Below, in pieces: positions 23,804-36,700 of a DNA stretch of 64,000 nucleotides (its first letter is position 1; the number at the start of each line of letters is the position of its first letter). The stretch is from the NCBI GenBank assembly GCA_006176705.1, contig QRFJ01000300.1, positions 1,371,688-1,435,687 on the forward strand, read 5' to 3'. The notes under the pieces are model-generated. The model did not search any database and was not told where the DNA came from. It worked only from the letters and a program-made list of their open reading frames with translations. The position numbers and the translations under genes were made by a program. This DNA comes from Cocos nucifera (taxonomy: Eukaryota > Streptophyta > Magnoliopsida > Arecales > Arecaceae).

Positions 23804-24600
23804 CTTGGATGACATGACTATCATGAAGAACAATAGATCAGCCAGCATACCATCTTCAACTCATTAGTGTATTCCATGCTTTCTAGCCTCGACTTGATTG
23901 TCGATAAGATCCTCATGATAGATGGAAACTAGCTTCTATGGGAACACACTAACTTTAGCTACATTCCGATCCCTAGTCATCAGTCGGGCACCACTCCTTT
24001 AACAGGAACTCAGAAAATATTGACATTACTAGTTAGCAGATCTCCAGCTCTCATAAGGAGATCTCCCATCATGGATTTTCGTTGACTATATTGGGGTTGG
24101 TTGATGGACAAAGCCATATTCATCGGTACTAAATCGATGACTTTCCAATCCGCTTAGTTTTCGTGCCATTTATTCTATTATACAGAAAGTGCGAGAAGCT
24201 CTTATAGTTCATATGGATTCTACTGATATGGTAGTTTATTATGGCAGTAAATATTTTCCACTCACAAGAGGCTGGCATCATAATCGTATCTGATATCCCA
24301 TGACTTTGGTGGCTAATAGCCTGACAATTCTGGTATGTCTCCCTCTATAAAAGGAAGGTAACATGGAAAGAGATTTTTTGATCTTTTCAGATCTGATCTT
24401 CCTATCCTCCTTCTATCTATTCTCTCTTTTCGATCGTCATTGATTTAATCATTGGAGGGCTTTCTGTCAAAGAACCCCCCATCTTCTCTGGCGTCGAAGG
24501 CTTTTTTTGCAGGTTCCGAAAGCTCACATCATCGTCTCTTACTCTAGCTCACTGTAGGTGTAGGCGGCTCACGATCCACATCGAAGAGGAGTGGCAATAG
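23804..24600 (+). mobile_element. Gypsy-like LTR remnant with leader
   Basis: Non-coding DNA with a TATA box (CTCTATAAAAGG near 24342) and, at 24600-24620, GATTTGGTGCTAGAGGAAGGG. This resembles GATTGGCGCTAGAAGGAGGG, which follows the 5' LTR of the Gypsy element at 49946. That places an LTR 3' border near 24598. The start is not resolved. Confidence 0.45.
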
Positions 24601-24769
24601 ATTTGGTGCTAGAGGAAGGGCATTGTCCAGTTTTTTTCTTGAAGGAAGATGGTGAGGACATAATCCTAGAACCGATTCTTTGCATCATGCCATTAGTCCT
24701 CACTCCATGGTGCGCCTAATGCACTATCGGTCGATGAAAAATACCCTCACTCTATAGTATTTCTAAAGG

Positions 24770-26431
24770 AGTTCAAACTCCTAAGAGTGAGATAATCATG
24801 AAGAAACTGAAGTTTCTGATGCTGAACAAGCAACTAATGATAATGAAGATGATGACTTTGCAATGAGAGGCACTAGGCCACTTCATGAAATTTATCAAAG
24901 ATGTAGCAGTGCAATGTTAGAACCAGCAACTTATGAAGAAGCAAGCAAACATGAAGGCTAGAGAGCTGCAATGCAAAAAAAAAATTCAATGACTAAAAAG
25001 AATCAGACTTGGGAGCTTGTAAAGAAGCCTAAAGATAAGAAGATTATTGGTGTTAAGTGGATTTACAGGATAAAAATGAATCCTGATGGATCTGCTCATA
25101 AGCTAAAGGCAAGATTGGTTGCAAAAGGGTATTCTCAAATGCTTGGTATTTATTACACAGAGAACTTTGCACCTGTGACAAGGTTGGACACTGTGAGGCT
25201 GCTCATTGCTCTTGCCGCTCAAAGAAAATGGAAAATCTTACACTTGGATGTCAAATCTGCACTTTTGAATGGTTGGCTTGAGGAAGAAATCTTTATTGTC
25301 CAACCTGAAGGTTTTAAAGTTCAAAAAAATGAAGAGAAAGTATACAAGCTGCATAAAGCATTCTATGGCCTGAAGTAAGCTCTAAGAGCTTGGTATGGTA
25401 GAATTGATTCCTATTTTGAGGCTCAAGGATTTAGGAGGAGTCTAAATGATGCTACTCTATATTCGAAAGAATCTAAAGATAATGGAACTATAATCATTTC
25501 TCTTTATGTAGATGATTTGTTGATAACAGGCAGTAACAAGAAGGAGATTGAAGTGTTCAAAAACAACTTGATGAAAGAGTTTGAGATGTTTGACTTGGAA
25601 GGGATGCAGTACTTCCTAGGATTTGAGGTACAACAAGAAGAAGAGGGCATTTTTATAAGCCAAAGGAAGTACGCTCAAGAAATTTTAAAGAGATTCATGA
25701 TGCAAGATTGCAAGCCTTCCGCAACTCTTCTAGCATTGAATCTGAAGCTTAGAAAAAATGATGGAAGCAAGAAAGCTGATGCAACAAGATATAGAAGCCT
25801 AGTGGGAAGTCTCATGTATTTGACAACAACAAGGCCTGATCTAATGTTCTCCGTTGGTCTTCTATCAAGATTCATGCAAGAACCTCGTGAAGAACATTTC
25901 TCAGCATATAAAAAAATTCTGAGATACCTGAAAGGGATCAAGGATGAAGGAATTTGGTTCAAGAAAATTGAGAAGGAGAAGCTGAGAGGATATATGGATG
26001 GTGATTAGGTTGGAAGTATAGATGATATGAAGAGCGCTACTGGAATCTGTTTCACTCTTGGATCAAGGATTTTCTACTAGTTTTCAAGGAAACAGGAGGT
26101 AGTGGCTCAAAGTATAGCTGAAGCTGAGTATATGACTGCAGCTGCTACCACAAATCAAGCTATTTGGATCCAAAAATTAATGAAGGACTTAGGTGAAGAA
26201 TAGATGGAAGTTACCATGATTGAATGTGATAGCAAGTTTGCAATTTGAATGATAGAAAATCTAGTCCAATGTGGAAGGACAAAGCATATAAATACTAAGT
26301 TTCATGCTATCCAAGAAGCTAAAAAATTGAAGAAAATCAAGATGGTTCATTGTAGTTCAAATTCTAAAGCAGCTAATATTTCACTAAGATGCTACCTAAG
26401 TTCAGATTTGAGATGTCGAAGAATGTTCTAG
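24770..26431 (+). pseudogene. Copia pol: reverse transcriptase and RNase H, nonsense-riddled
   Basis: A single frame carries the Copia pol C-terminal half. It has KNQTWELVKKPKDKKIIGVK and ARLVAKGYSQ (24990-25140), then FAPVTRLDTVRLLIALAAQ, LHLDVKSALLNGWLEEEIF and the reverse transcriptase YVDDLLITGS motif (catalytic DD at about 25511). TTRPDLMFSVGLLSRF and the RNase H part (SIAEAEYMTAA, later KHINTKFH) follow. In-frame stops lie at 24959-24961, 25376-25378 and 26006-26008, with further ones near 26078, 26201 and 26246. There is no net frameshift over about 1.6 kb, so decay has been by point mutation. Gag, protease and integrase are missing upstream. Confidence 0.85.
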
Positions 26432-26457
26432 GGATTGCTACCAAAAGGATTGAGGAG

Positions 26458-26773
26458 TGTTGAATATTGAATACTTTTGGTGTGAAGTTTTTAAGAAGAG
26501 AGAGATTTGTTGTTGAGAAGATAAGAAGGTTTTTTTAAGGCTTTTAAGACTATGCATAAATTAGCTTTTAATATGGATGTATTTGAAAAGTCACATCTTT
26601 AGTTTTTGAACTTTTCATATTCTTGTAATTATCTCCGCATGTAGTAATGCAAATCAGCGAGTGAATAGAAAAAAAAGTTATCTTCCTCCATTTTTTCTGA
26701 GCAATACTCTTCCCCTCCTCCAAAATTTTGAATGAGTTAGAAGCTTGAATAACTTACTTTATTGCTTCTAACA
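26458..26773 (+). mobile_element. Copia 3' LTR
   Basis: A purine-rich tract (AAAAGGATTGAGGAG) directly precedes TGTTGAATATTGAATAC at 26458. A plausible end is CTTCTAACA at 26773, giving 316 bp with imperfect TGTTGA/TCTAACA ends. The right border is uncertain because a LINE fragment in the opposite orientation starts within a few bases. Confidence 0.5.
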
Positions 26774-26779
26774 CTAACA

Positions 26780-27192
26780 GGAATGATGTATATAATTCTT
26801 TCGATCTTTTGAATAACCGTGGTTGGAATTCGGTATACCAACATCCAGTATAAAAGAATGGCTCTTAGCATGGATTGAATCAGTATTAAGTGTCCAACGA
26901 GCGAAAAGACTTTTCTTTTCCATCCCGAGAGTTGCTTCTCCACTTTGCCAATAAGAAAATTCCAATCCGATGATCCGAGATTGGAGTGATGCAAAGGAAT
27001 TCCAACATAATGAATAAGAAACTTAATTCCAAGATAAGGAATAAGATAATTTTGGTAGAACGAGATAGGAAAACCAATCCGGACCAGATGTGAGATAGGG
27101 AAATCATCGGGGATGGTATTAACAAATATATCCAACTCCAAACATTGAAGAGCTAGGTTGGCTTTTGGATATAGACTATGCATTTTAATCAA
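26780..27192 (-). pseudogene. LINE (non-LTR retrotransposon) reverse transcriptase, C-terminal part
   Basis: The minus strand encodes YVGIPLHHSNLGSSDWNFLI, then KVEKQLSGWKRKVFSLVGH, LILIQSMLRAILLYWMLVY and RIPTTVIQKIERI. Plant L1-type ORF2 proteins show just this order (LGIPL, DW..LI.K.E..L.GWK.K.LS..GR, S.L.AIP.YWM) after the catalytic core of the reverse transcriptase. The YADD-containing part and the endonuclease are absent. The Copia LTR abuts its 3' side, so the LINE is a truncated neighbour or an older host sequence. Confidence 0.8.
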
Positions 27193-29275
27193 AAGAAAAA
27201 AGATTTGCTATATGGTTGGTGAAACTAGTTAGGCCATAGGTGATCACATGGATTTAGGGTCCAACATTAATTTTTTCCACAAAATAAGGATGCCATCATA
27301 GCTTGCGACGGTGGATAATAGTTTGTTGAATGAGATTAGAACTAAAAACATCAAAATATATATATCAGACGCATCTTACGAGGGCTAAACTTTCTTTTTG
27401 AAGAATGGATTTGTCCGTTGACCCATGCACATACACCGTGAAAGCAAGTCGACTTCTCCATGTACCAAGGTTAGATCGGTTGTAACAATTAGAAACGCAG
27501 GGTATGTATCTGGCTACCGTCCCAAACCTTCCGAAAGGAGAATTACCAAAGTAAATACCTCAATTATGTTGTCACGCGTGGTCCTCATTTGCACGGCAAT
27601 ATGCCTTTCGACAAACATTAGAAAGAAAGACAAAAACGAATGAGGTTGGCAGGGTTGTCCGACTGGTATGCCCACCTCCTCGATTCATCATATAAAGCAA
27701 AGGGATGGAATCAGCCAAATACCTAAATGGGTTTGCTTGCGACTTTTACGCGGACCAAGCGATCGAGTTGCCAACACGGAAAGAATCTATCATCATATCC
27801 TGGGCAACGTGTTGAAGGATCTAAAATCTTGATCGTTTCATGGTTAACGTGTACATTGACATTTTGGCGTGGCATTAACTTCTTATCAGGCTTAATATGT
27901 TCCATGTTTAGGTCGAGGATTCGAACTGAAATTTGAATCGGGCATGTTCCAGTTATATGTTTGCATCAAAGATTTTCTTCGTAAGGATATATGGAGTGAT
28001 GACTTGTAAAAAGTCGCGTTGGCTCAAATTAACTCTACTCCTTTATATAAATAAATATATATATATATAATCGGAAGGAATAATGTCAAACTCTCACTAC
28101 ATTTTCTGCTTGGTTTCTCGCCATTCTGGATGATGGCAATGGCAATCAATTGAATACATGGGATGTGTGGGTGTCGAGAGAAGTTCGTATTGGATTCGAA
28201 AGTGATGGGGTATGAGTTACTTCCAGGAGCCATTTTTCGCCGAGCAGAGCACTCTAGCTTGGAATCAAGGTGATCTGAATCGCATCGCAGCTGCAATTTA
28301 AAGAAAAGTAGTGCAAGTCCATGACGCAGATGATTACCGACCTCACCGGTAAATGGATGCCGATCTGGTGAATGTCAACTCCAGTCTATAAAAAATCAAT
28401 CTATATGTCGGGCAACACCATCCCGTGGATCATAACCTCATACATGCCTAATCAATCTCAGATTCCAATCGATGTGGCCATGACGAGCTCAAACCGCCAG
28501 CCATCTCCATGGTGAGGTTAACTCACTAGAATCTTCTAACAACTTCTGATCTATCGGATGGATTTTCTATCCCAATGGCCTAGCAATTTAACACTTAATA
28601 ACTTAGCAAATTAGAGCTGAATGACCTATCGAATTTAAACATAACAGCCTACATTAAAGGACCTTAAAATAAGCAAGCAAGCACACGCAAAGAATGGTGC
28701 TCTGCCCTTCTTTCTTTCCTATTCTCAAACGATGAATGACTTAGATAACATGTGCATGTGCAGGTTTTTATTGGAAGTTTCTCTAGGAGGAAGTGCCCCT
28801 GTTATCAGGCTCGAGCTCCATATCTATGGGTGGCCACGTAAATTAGTCTAGAGATTGACAACAACAATAAGATTGATATATATACATTGTTGAATTATTT
28901 CCTAAGAGTTGTAGTCTTTGGAGTCAAATGTTTAATTTAAATGATATCAAAACAAAGCTTGCTAAGGCCATGCATTGAAATCTTTGCTAATTATTTATTC
29001 ATCAGTTCAAGCCATATTGAGGTGTTGATATTTTAACATGCATTATTGACCTATTCTTGCTCGAGTTTTTTGGCACATGTTTGTGCTCGTTTAGAAATAG
29101 AAACTGTATTTATCATTTTGATTAAATTATATAAAAGTAAATCTATTGATAGGAAAATATCTCTAACATTCATTCATTTATTGATGTGTTCATGATCATC
29201 TTTCCGGCATATCTTTTTCTTTACAAATCATACATTCTTTCAACCTAAAGCAAGTTGCTTTAGTGGATCGATCTA
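27193..29275. other. Intergenic DNA, no gene recognised
   Basis: Open frames up to 90 codons on both strands lack any recognisable domain, and the composition is mixed. A plain AT dinucleotide run occurs near 28054-28068. Nothing else can be supported. Confidence 0.5.
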
Positions 29276-29283
29276 GCTGCGAT

Positions 29284-30009
29284 CAGTGGCGGATTTAGAA
29301 ATTTTGTTTTGTTGGGTCAATATAATAAAAAAATAAAAGCTATAAGAAAGAAAAAAATATTAATAAAATATTATTTTAAAAATAATAAAAATATAAAAAT
29401 AATAATATATAATCCCTTAAATATTATTAAAATAAAATATTATAAAAAAGAATCACAGTGAAATTTTAGATATTATTAAATGTTAAAATTATAAAGGTTA
29501 ATCAAAAATTATTTTGATCATATATATTCGATGTGGGTTAGGAAAAGACAAAAAAACTAAAAGAGTAATGAAAAAAAAAAAAAAAGTTAAAAGACACATA
29601 ATTCAGGTTGAGAAGAGATAGGAAGGACACATAATTTTCTACTGTATTTGGATTGATTAGGATATAAAAATAAATTGATATAGGATTTAAACATAAGGGA
29701 TGAACGAATGGGGATCATGGGACGTAAGGGATGAACGAATGAGGATCGTGGGGTCGGGGTAGGGCATTAAAGATAAATAGAAAAATAATAAATAAATAAA
29801 AAAAATGAGTGAGAGAGGTCAAAGCAGCACGAGAGATGGAGAGAAAGGTGGGATATACGAGTGATTAAAGAGAGATATGGGATCAATTCTTAAAATTAGT
29901 GGGATCGACTTTAATTTTTTTCTATTACCATATATATATACATGAATAATATTTTTAAATTTTTTGTGTGATCAATGGACCCATATTTACTTATATGCAT
30001 CTGCTAATG
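29284..30009. mobile_element. Non-autonomous hAT-like element, 726 bp
   Basis: The left end is CAGTGGCGGATTTA and the right end, read on the minus strand, is CATTAGCAGATGCA; 9 of 14 positions agree. It is flanked by GCTGCGAT (29276-29283) and GCTGCAAT (30010-30017), a 7 of 8 match to the 8 bp target duplication of hAT transposons. The CAGTGGCGGA start is typical of the superfamily in plants. The AT-rich interior has no coding capacity. Confidence 0.6.
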
Positions 30010-30289
30010 GCTGCAATCTATCGTATCCTCACCCCACCGCAAAGAGATTCTAGAACTTGGACTTGCATCTAGAGTATGAATTTGAATAATTATACCACAT
30101 GTGATTCTCCCTATCTTGTTTTAGGTTCAAAAAAAAAACAAAAAACAAAAAAAATCCAACAAGAGAGGTTGCCCTCTCAACTAAGAAGCACCTTTTTGTG
30201 GAAAGAAAAAGAAAATATCCATGGATTCAATTGCATTGTAAATTGAGATGGTGTTTATCGCGAAGGGAGGACTTGTATCAAGAATATCA

Positions 30290-31080
30290 ATAATCTGAAC
30301 CTCTCCTGATCGACAAAATGGGCTGGGAAGTTATTAGAAGGACCTGACGCACCTTGGAGTGCAAGATTTATTAGCAATGCTTTTTATGCTCGAAGAAAAT
30401 TTGGCATGCGAGTTAGAAAAAGACTTTTGTGAATGATCGCCAATTTGGAAGAATATTAGCAGAGATTTGAAGGCTTTTTGGATGGGAAATGATGAAACCA
30501 TCAAATTTTAAGCGGATGCTTGGATTGGTGCTATACCATCAGCGTCATTGTTTGAATAGCTAAAGAACAGAACATGGAAGACCAATATGCACCGATGGCT
30601 TCTCATTGGAGCTAGAAAAAACCAGCTTGGTGTATAAAATTTTAAGGTACGCTCACCCTTCATAAATCGGACCAATTGATGCTATTGATGGAGTTGATCA
30701 GACTTTCAAGAATTGTTGATATGATGGTATGGAAGCTCACCAATAATGGTATTTATATTGTGGATTCATATTACAAATGTATCAACCACAGCAGAATCTT
30801 ATGGCTTCACCGTGAAACCATCTGGAAAGCAGCAATGCTAGAAAAAAATTTTAAGTCTTCCTTTGGCATGTTTTAAAGAAGAGATTACGTATGGGAGAGA
30901 TGCTAGTAAGAAAAGGCTAGAAGTTGGACCGGGATGTCCCTTGTGCGGTGCTAACAACGAAATTATCCCGAATCTTTTCATCAATTGTCCTTTTACTATA
31001 AGTATATATTTGGCACTCTTTGGAATTGCAACTCAAGATAAAAGAGTAGGAACTTCGGTCAACTTGGCAGCATAGAAAGA
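30290..31080 (+). pseudogene. LINE ORF2 C-terminal fragment with zf-RVT-like region
   Basis: Frames joined across several shifts read MVWKLTNNGIYIVDSYYK, then RETIWKAA and GPGCPLCGANNEIIPNLFI followed by NCPF (30930-30995). Plant LINE ORF2 proteins end with this pattern: W-x-LT-x-NG-x-Y-x-VKS-x-YK, then WKA, then a Cys-x2-Cys...His/Asn-Leu-Phe...Cys zinc-binding region. Numerous stops and frameshifts make it dead. The orientation is opposite to the LINE piece at 26780-27192, so the two are probably separate insertions. Confidence 0.65.
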
Positions 31081-33480
31081 TAGAATTTGAATTAAGAAGA
31101 TCATAGAACCAGCTCAGTATAGCATTATGCTGGCACATTTGGTTGGAAAGAAATTCACAAATTTGTTTTGAAAAAAGATCTTTTATCAATACGATCCTCC
31201 ATAAGATCTTAATTACATACTTTTTGAATTTAGGGATACTTAGCTTGCGGAAAAGCAGAAAAGGGCCATCAAACACTTCTGAAGATCCTTGTTTTGTTGT
31301 TTCGGAAGAACTGTAGATTATTGTTTTTCTTATGTATAAGAAAACTAATTGCTTGTCTTTCTATTTTCCTTTCTACTCTTTTAAAGATGATAAGTACTGA
31401 GGAAGTAATTCTATGAGAATCAGAGATTTGGCTAAGTTGGAAATATGGGAGTCTCTTATTTTTTTGTGATGGAGGAGGAAGAGTCATCCAACTCTACTTT
31501 GTTGGAAGCTAGGAACCCTAGCCTTCATTTCTTCTTGAAGACCCAAACCCCCCAATTCATCCTCATCGAGAGCTCGCTGTAGTCACCTCCTCTTTCTCTC
31601 ATTTTTTTTTCCTCTTGATTTTTGATGTTTGGGCTCATTGTGGTTGCCAGAAACCAACACCACCACCACCACTATCTCTAGTAAATCCCCTCTCTCTTTC
31701 TGTTTATTTTTTGGTCTTGATTAGTTGCCTCCATAAGGCAGCAAAGGGCAACACCCTTCCTTATTTTTCTTTGACTTCTTGCGCACAGATGAACCACCAT
31801 CATCGTTGGCTACCCTAGTCGTGTCACCATCACTTAGCCACCATCGAACAATCCATCTGCTGCCCCATCTCCCATCTATCTCGATTTTTTTTTGGTGATG
31901 GGGAGCTCTGTTAAGATTTTCATTAGGTGTTTCGGGGGGGGGGGGGCGCAGGAGGAGAGGGAGAGAGAAAGAGAAGAAGAAGAAAAAAAAAAATAGAGAG
32001 AGAGAAAAAGAAGAAAAAAAGAATGGAAGAAAAAAAATGGTAGAGAAAGAAATCTAATTTTTATGTGAAACCCTTCATTGATCGGATCCCAATCTGATTG
32101 AATCTAGATTAATTCGAGACATTTAGATTTATTTTGTGATCCAATCCAAATTTTGATTTGAATTGAGATTCTCTTTCTTTATTTTAAATCTCTCATCAAT
32201 TGAAGGCTAAGAATATTTTTATTGGTGAATTATTTTTATTAGTAAACTATTTTTATTTAAATCTATAAAATTAAAAGTTTGCTTTTGTTATTACTATTTG
32301 AGTATGGATTGTTATCATATTTTGAAAGTTAAGACAGGCCTCGCATGTCTTGATGGTTTAAATTCTAAAGATGTGTGATCATCCATCAAGCAACCGGTTT
32401 GAGACGCTGGATCGGGAAGTGACAAATTCACTTCCTTCTGTTCCCCTAAAAAGAAAAAAGTTGAGATATATATATAGAGAGAGAGGCTACACTCTGTTGT
32501 ATGGTTGTTTATATGGGATCTAGGCTAACTTGCTGGGATCTCAACCCTATCACCGGCATGCCTAAATCTATGAGGCTTCTTGTTATTGCCGGTTTGCCAT
32601 CCATGAATTATACAAGGTTGTCGGCTGGTTCCACTATGGACTCCGTGGGAGGTTCATAATTTGATTTGTGTTTAGATACTGCACCTCTGGACATGCATCC
32701 AAAGGGCAGGTTAAAGAGGCCTTCCCGATTTGCCGTCTTCAATTTGGCTTTGACTCAAATTCGTATCAATCATTTCCAATGGACAGATGTCATCCATCCA
32801 TCACAGATCAATCATTTGAGATGCCAAGCACCCTTGCCCATTTGCTCTTAAAAAATTGTTGATCGGACCAGATCTACCGGCTGACCGGTCCAACCACAAA
32901 CGAAGGCCAATATTGCTCCATTTTTTTTCTTCTCTCTCTCTCTCTCTCTCTTTATTACTCCATGTCAACTTGACCACTTAGCGGTGGATCTTCTCCGGCA
33001 ATAATTTCTTCATCCTGCCTAAATCTCTCCTTTCGCCACCCCAAATCCGCCATGCGTCGTGCTATGAAGCCAATTATAGGAAACCAACTTCACGTAACAT
33101 CCCTTATTGGGTTGTCTAGATCTTAGTAATCTGTCCCCTACCCTTTCTAGCCTCTAGAATTCCTCCACAAATCTACATGTCAGATCTTTTGGGATCTTCT
33201 GCAATAGTCTCGCACAACACGGTGTAATTGTGGATGGCTGCCAGAATGGACGGCCGTCAAACAGAATGGCACGGGCACACGTTATTTGATGACCGTCATT
33301 CGTGAGTGCACCACACTGCGGTGCCGCTCCCCACTTCATGAGCGATATTACTTCCCATCGAGATAGCAAAGGGTTAGGCCCCGACATCAGATAGAAAGTT
33401 GCCACGTGTCCTTAAGAACCATGGGCCCCATTCTCCACTCGACCACCGAGCAGGGGAATCATTTACCCCAAAATGATTCT
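31080..33480. other. Intergenic DNA upstream of the sulfate transporter
   Basis: No coding sequence is recognised. It contains a poly-G and purine run at 31935-32025 and a CT microsatellite at 32930-32951. The last 500 bases before the TATA box are less AT-rich and may hold promoter elements that cannot be named from sequence alone. Confidence 0.5.
32930..32951. repeat. (CT)n microsatellite
   Basis: About ten CT dinucleotides roughly 550 bp upstream of the SULTR3 TATA box. Confidence 0.9.
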
Positions 33481-33505
33481 CTTGGTGCACCACAACTCTC
33501 CCTCC

Positions 33506-33513
33506 TATATAAA
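33506..33513 (+). promoter_or_regulatory. TATA box of the SULTR3 gene
   Basis: TATATAAA in the context CTCCTATATAAATCCC, 278 bp upstream of the start codon. Transcription would start near 33540, leaving a 5' leader of about 250 nt that is rich in CT runs (33595-33640), a common feature of plant 5' leaders. Downstream ATGs before 33791 were not found in a context that would outcompete the chosen start. Confidence 0.65.
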
Positions 33514-33790
33514 TCCCACCGTTTTCCCTCCCTCTGCGTTCATCCTCAGGACTACCTCCCTTCCTACCCAACAAAAATACACCGCCTCTCTCTCTTCATC
33601 CCTCCATTTCTCTTTGCTCTCTCTCTTTCTCTCTCTAACTCACCTCATATTACTTCATCAAGTCTTGTCCTACAAAGCGCAAATCTCCGTCGCTAGCAGG
33701 ATACAAAACCCTCCACGTTTAGCCCAATTAACGTTCTTTAAATTTTAATATCTCGCACGGGTTCGAAGCACTAACATACTACTGGCGGTA

Positions 33791-36700
33791 ATGGGGAACA
33801 CCGATCTCGTGTTCCCTGGGACCGTGACCGGGGTGGAGTGCACACGCCGCGTCCCGGTCCCGCCGTCGCGGCCTTTCCTCGAGACCTTTCGTGCCAACCT
33901 CAAGGAGACCTTCTTCCCCGACGACCCCCTTCGGCAATTCAAGCATGAGAAGGGCTCCCGTAGGCTTATCCTGGGCCTCCAGTACTTCCTTCCCATCCTC
34001 CAATGGGCTCCCAGCTACTCCTTCAGCTTCTTCAAATCAGACCTCGTTGCAGGTATCACCATCGCTAGCCTTGCGATACCCCAAGGGATTAGCTATGCAA
34101 AGCTCGCAAATCTACCACCCATTCTAGGCTTATGTGAGTTTACCTCTCTCTCTCTCTCTCTCTAAAAGCAGGCATACCTAAGGACACTTGATTAGTTAAT
34201 TAATGATGTTACCATAAGAATATTTTATGGGTTTCTTTTTTTTTGTGTGTGGAAAATTGTGGTCATAGATTCGAGTTTTGTGCCGCCACTGGTATATGCG
34301 ATGATGGGGAGTTCACGGGATCTGGCAGTGGGGACCGTGGCAGTGGCATCGCTGCTGATAGCGTCGATGCTGGGGAAGGAGGTGTCGGCATCAAAGAACC
34401 CGGGGCTGTACCTTCACTTGGCGTTCACCGCAACGTTCTTTGCCGGAGTATTTCAGGCGACCTTGGGATTATTGAGGTATGCTGGCTCATCATGCATGCA
34501 TGAGATGGGTAGCGAGAAGGATTAGAATGGTCTTGGGATTTGAGGTATTAGACCTGGGAGATTGGTGGCCATTATTAATGGTTGTGATGGTGGTAAGAAG
34601 AAATGGCGGGCAAAGACGAGTGGGGTAAGAAGTGAAAGATGGTATAGATTTTTTTTTTTTTTTTTTGATATATAGCCAAGAAAGAAAACAAAGATGGTAC
34701 GAAGTTCTCAAGGGTAAATTAGTGGAAAAAGTTCTCTTTCTCGCACAAAGAAGAAGAAGACTTTCTCTTGCTTCTTTGCATGGGTAGGATATTGGGGTGC
34801 ATACTGCATAAGATATAAGAGGTTGAAGTGTAGAAGTAGGGGTCTGAAGATCCTCTCTAGTCTCTACCTTTCTCGCAGACCCTTGTTTAGGTACCCTTTA
34901 CATAAAGGCCTTCTTAAACTATTGGAAATGATGGTGGCTTAGAGCAACTTTTTTTATTTTGAAAGGTCTCTGCTTCAAAATATTGGAAGCCTGCAAGGAA
35001 ACATAAAATGGTAGAAGAGAAACTTGGACCGATATGGTGGGTAAGAATACCTAAATAGGGAGCAAGAGACTCGCCCCCCCCCCTTCTCTACTTTTTGCTT
35101 AAGATAATGGGCTTCTGTAGCCACTCCAGTTGAATTTTTAGCACATAAGGAAGATGTTGCGAAAGAGATGTATAACAACTGTATTTCATCTGACACGGTA
35201 AGTAAGTAGAAAAGAGGTCTGGTTTTACAAAAGAATGCAGTAAAAAAATGTAGGAAGAACAGTAATTAAAGGATATCAAGGGTGGTGTCATGCAAGTAAC
35301 TTGAAAGGGTGGCAGGGACCAGAGAGAGCAAGAAGAAAAAAACGAAAATATAGTGGATGAAGAGGACAGAGAGGAACTTGTTTTGTGGTGAGTGTTGCAA
35401 GCTTTTTGGTTTTGTAAAGCAGCCCCATCAATTGGTCTAGTGGTTAGTTTTGTCAGCGACTCAGAGCTAACAATTAGGTGAAATTTGTTTACAACAGGGA
35501 AAGGAGGATTGGAGGATGAAACCAAAAAGGAGTTTCTTTTTGTGTCTTTCTTCCAATCCCAGAGACAAAACTAAATGCTTTTTCTCTATATATAACCCTT
35601 TCTATCCATGATTGCTTTCAATTATGAGTGCAGGCTTGGTTTCATAGTGGACTTCCTCTCACATGCTACCATAGTGGGCTTCATGGGGGGTGCAGCTACA
35701 GTGGTGTGCCTCCAGCAGCTAAAGGGGATGCTGGGCCTTGAACATTTCACCACAGCCACTGACCTTGTCTCTGTCATGGAATCTGTCTTCTCTCAAACCC
35801 ACCAGGTTCTCACCACACCATCCCCATCCGTTACAAATATACTGATAGCTAGAAATACTCCTTTTAAGCTGCCTTTTGTAGTACTTCCATTGATTGGAGC
35901 ATGGTTAACACAAGACTATTCAAGAAAAGTCCTTCCACACAAGATATGAAGGAATCTCTTTTCTCAGATGTCATGCATATATATCATCATGATCCACTGA
36001 ACCTACCATACATGAAATATGTATGTTGACAGTGACCATCATATATTTTATGATTATAATTCTCCCGTTAAATAATGGACATGATAACAGTATTGTAACA
36101 TAAATTTTTTATTATACTACTAAATTTCAGTCATAATAATGATTTGAATGTAATCCCCTGTTGCATCAAAAACATTATGGTGAGCTTAGAAACACAACCA
36201 CCATACATATGTTATGACTTGTAATAGAGTTTTTGAGAAAGGACTGTTATGTATACTAGTATTACTATCTAATGGACATAACAACATAATATAATATAAA
36301 AATTAACTTTTGTTATTATTACACAGAAAAGGCATAGGGACCACATCTTTCATTTTGTTTCTTGTTCACTTCTTTTGTTGATATGGAAATTCTATAATAA
36401 ATTCCATTTCCTCTTTCTAATGCTTGGCGGTGGAAGTGTCTTTTTTCTTGCAGTGGAGGTGGGAAAGTGTGGTTCTAGGTTGCAGCTTCCTCTTCTTCCT
36501 CCTCCTCACAAGATTCTTGGTAAGCCATCACTTTTATATAACTGTGGTCTCTGGATTTGGACGTCATGCATAGATATGGCAAATCATTATCTTCGGAGAA
36601 CAAGAAGATTTGATTATGACCCTCATAAAGATATGTCCATGAAAAACCAAAGAAATTGATCAAGTACAATGGCCGCAAAACTGGCCGATCATTAGAGAAA

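Noticed and set aside
35425..35500. tRNA-like A-box word GGTCTAGTGGTTAG in SULTR3 intron 2
   Set aside because: No B-box GGTTCGANNCC at the right distance and no cloverleaf can be drawn.
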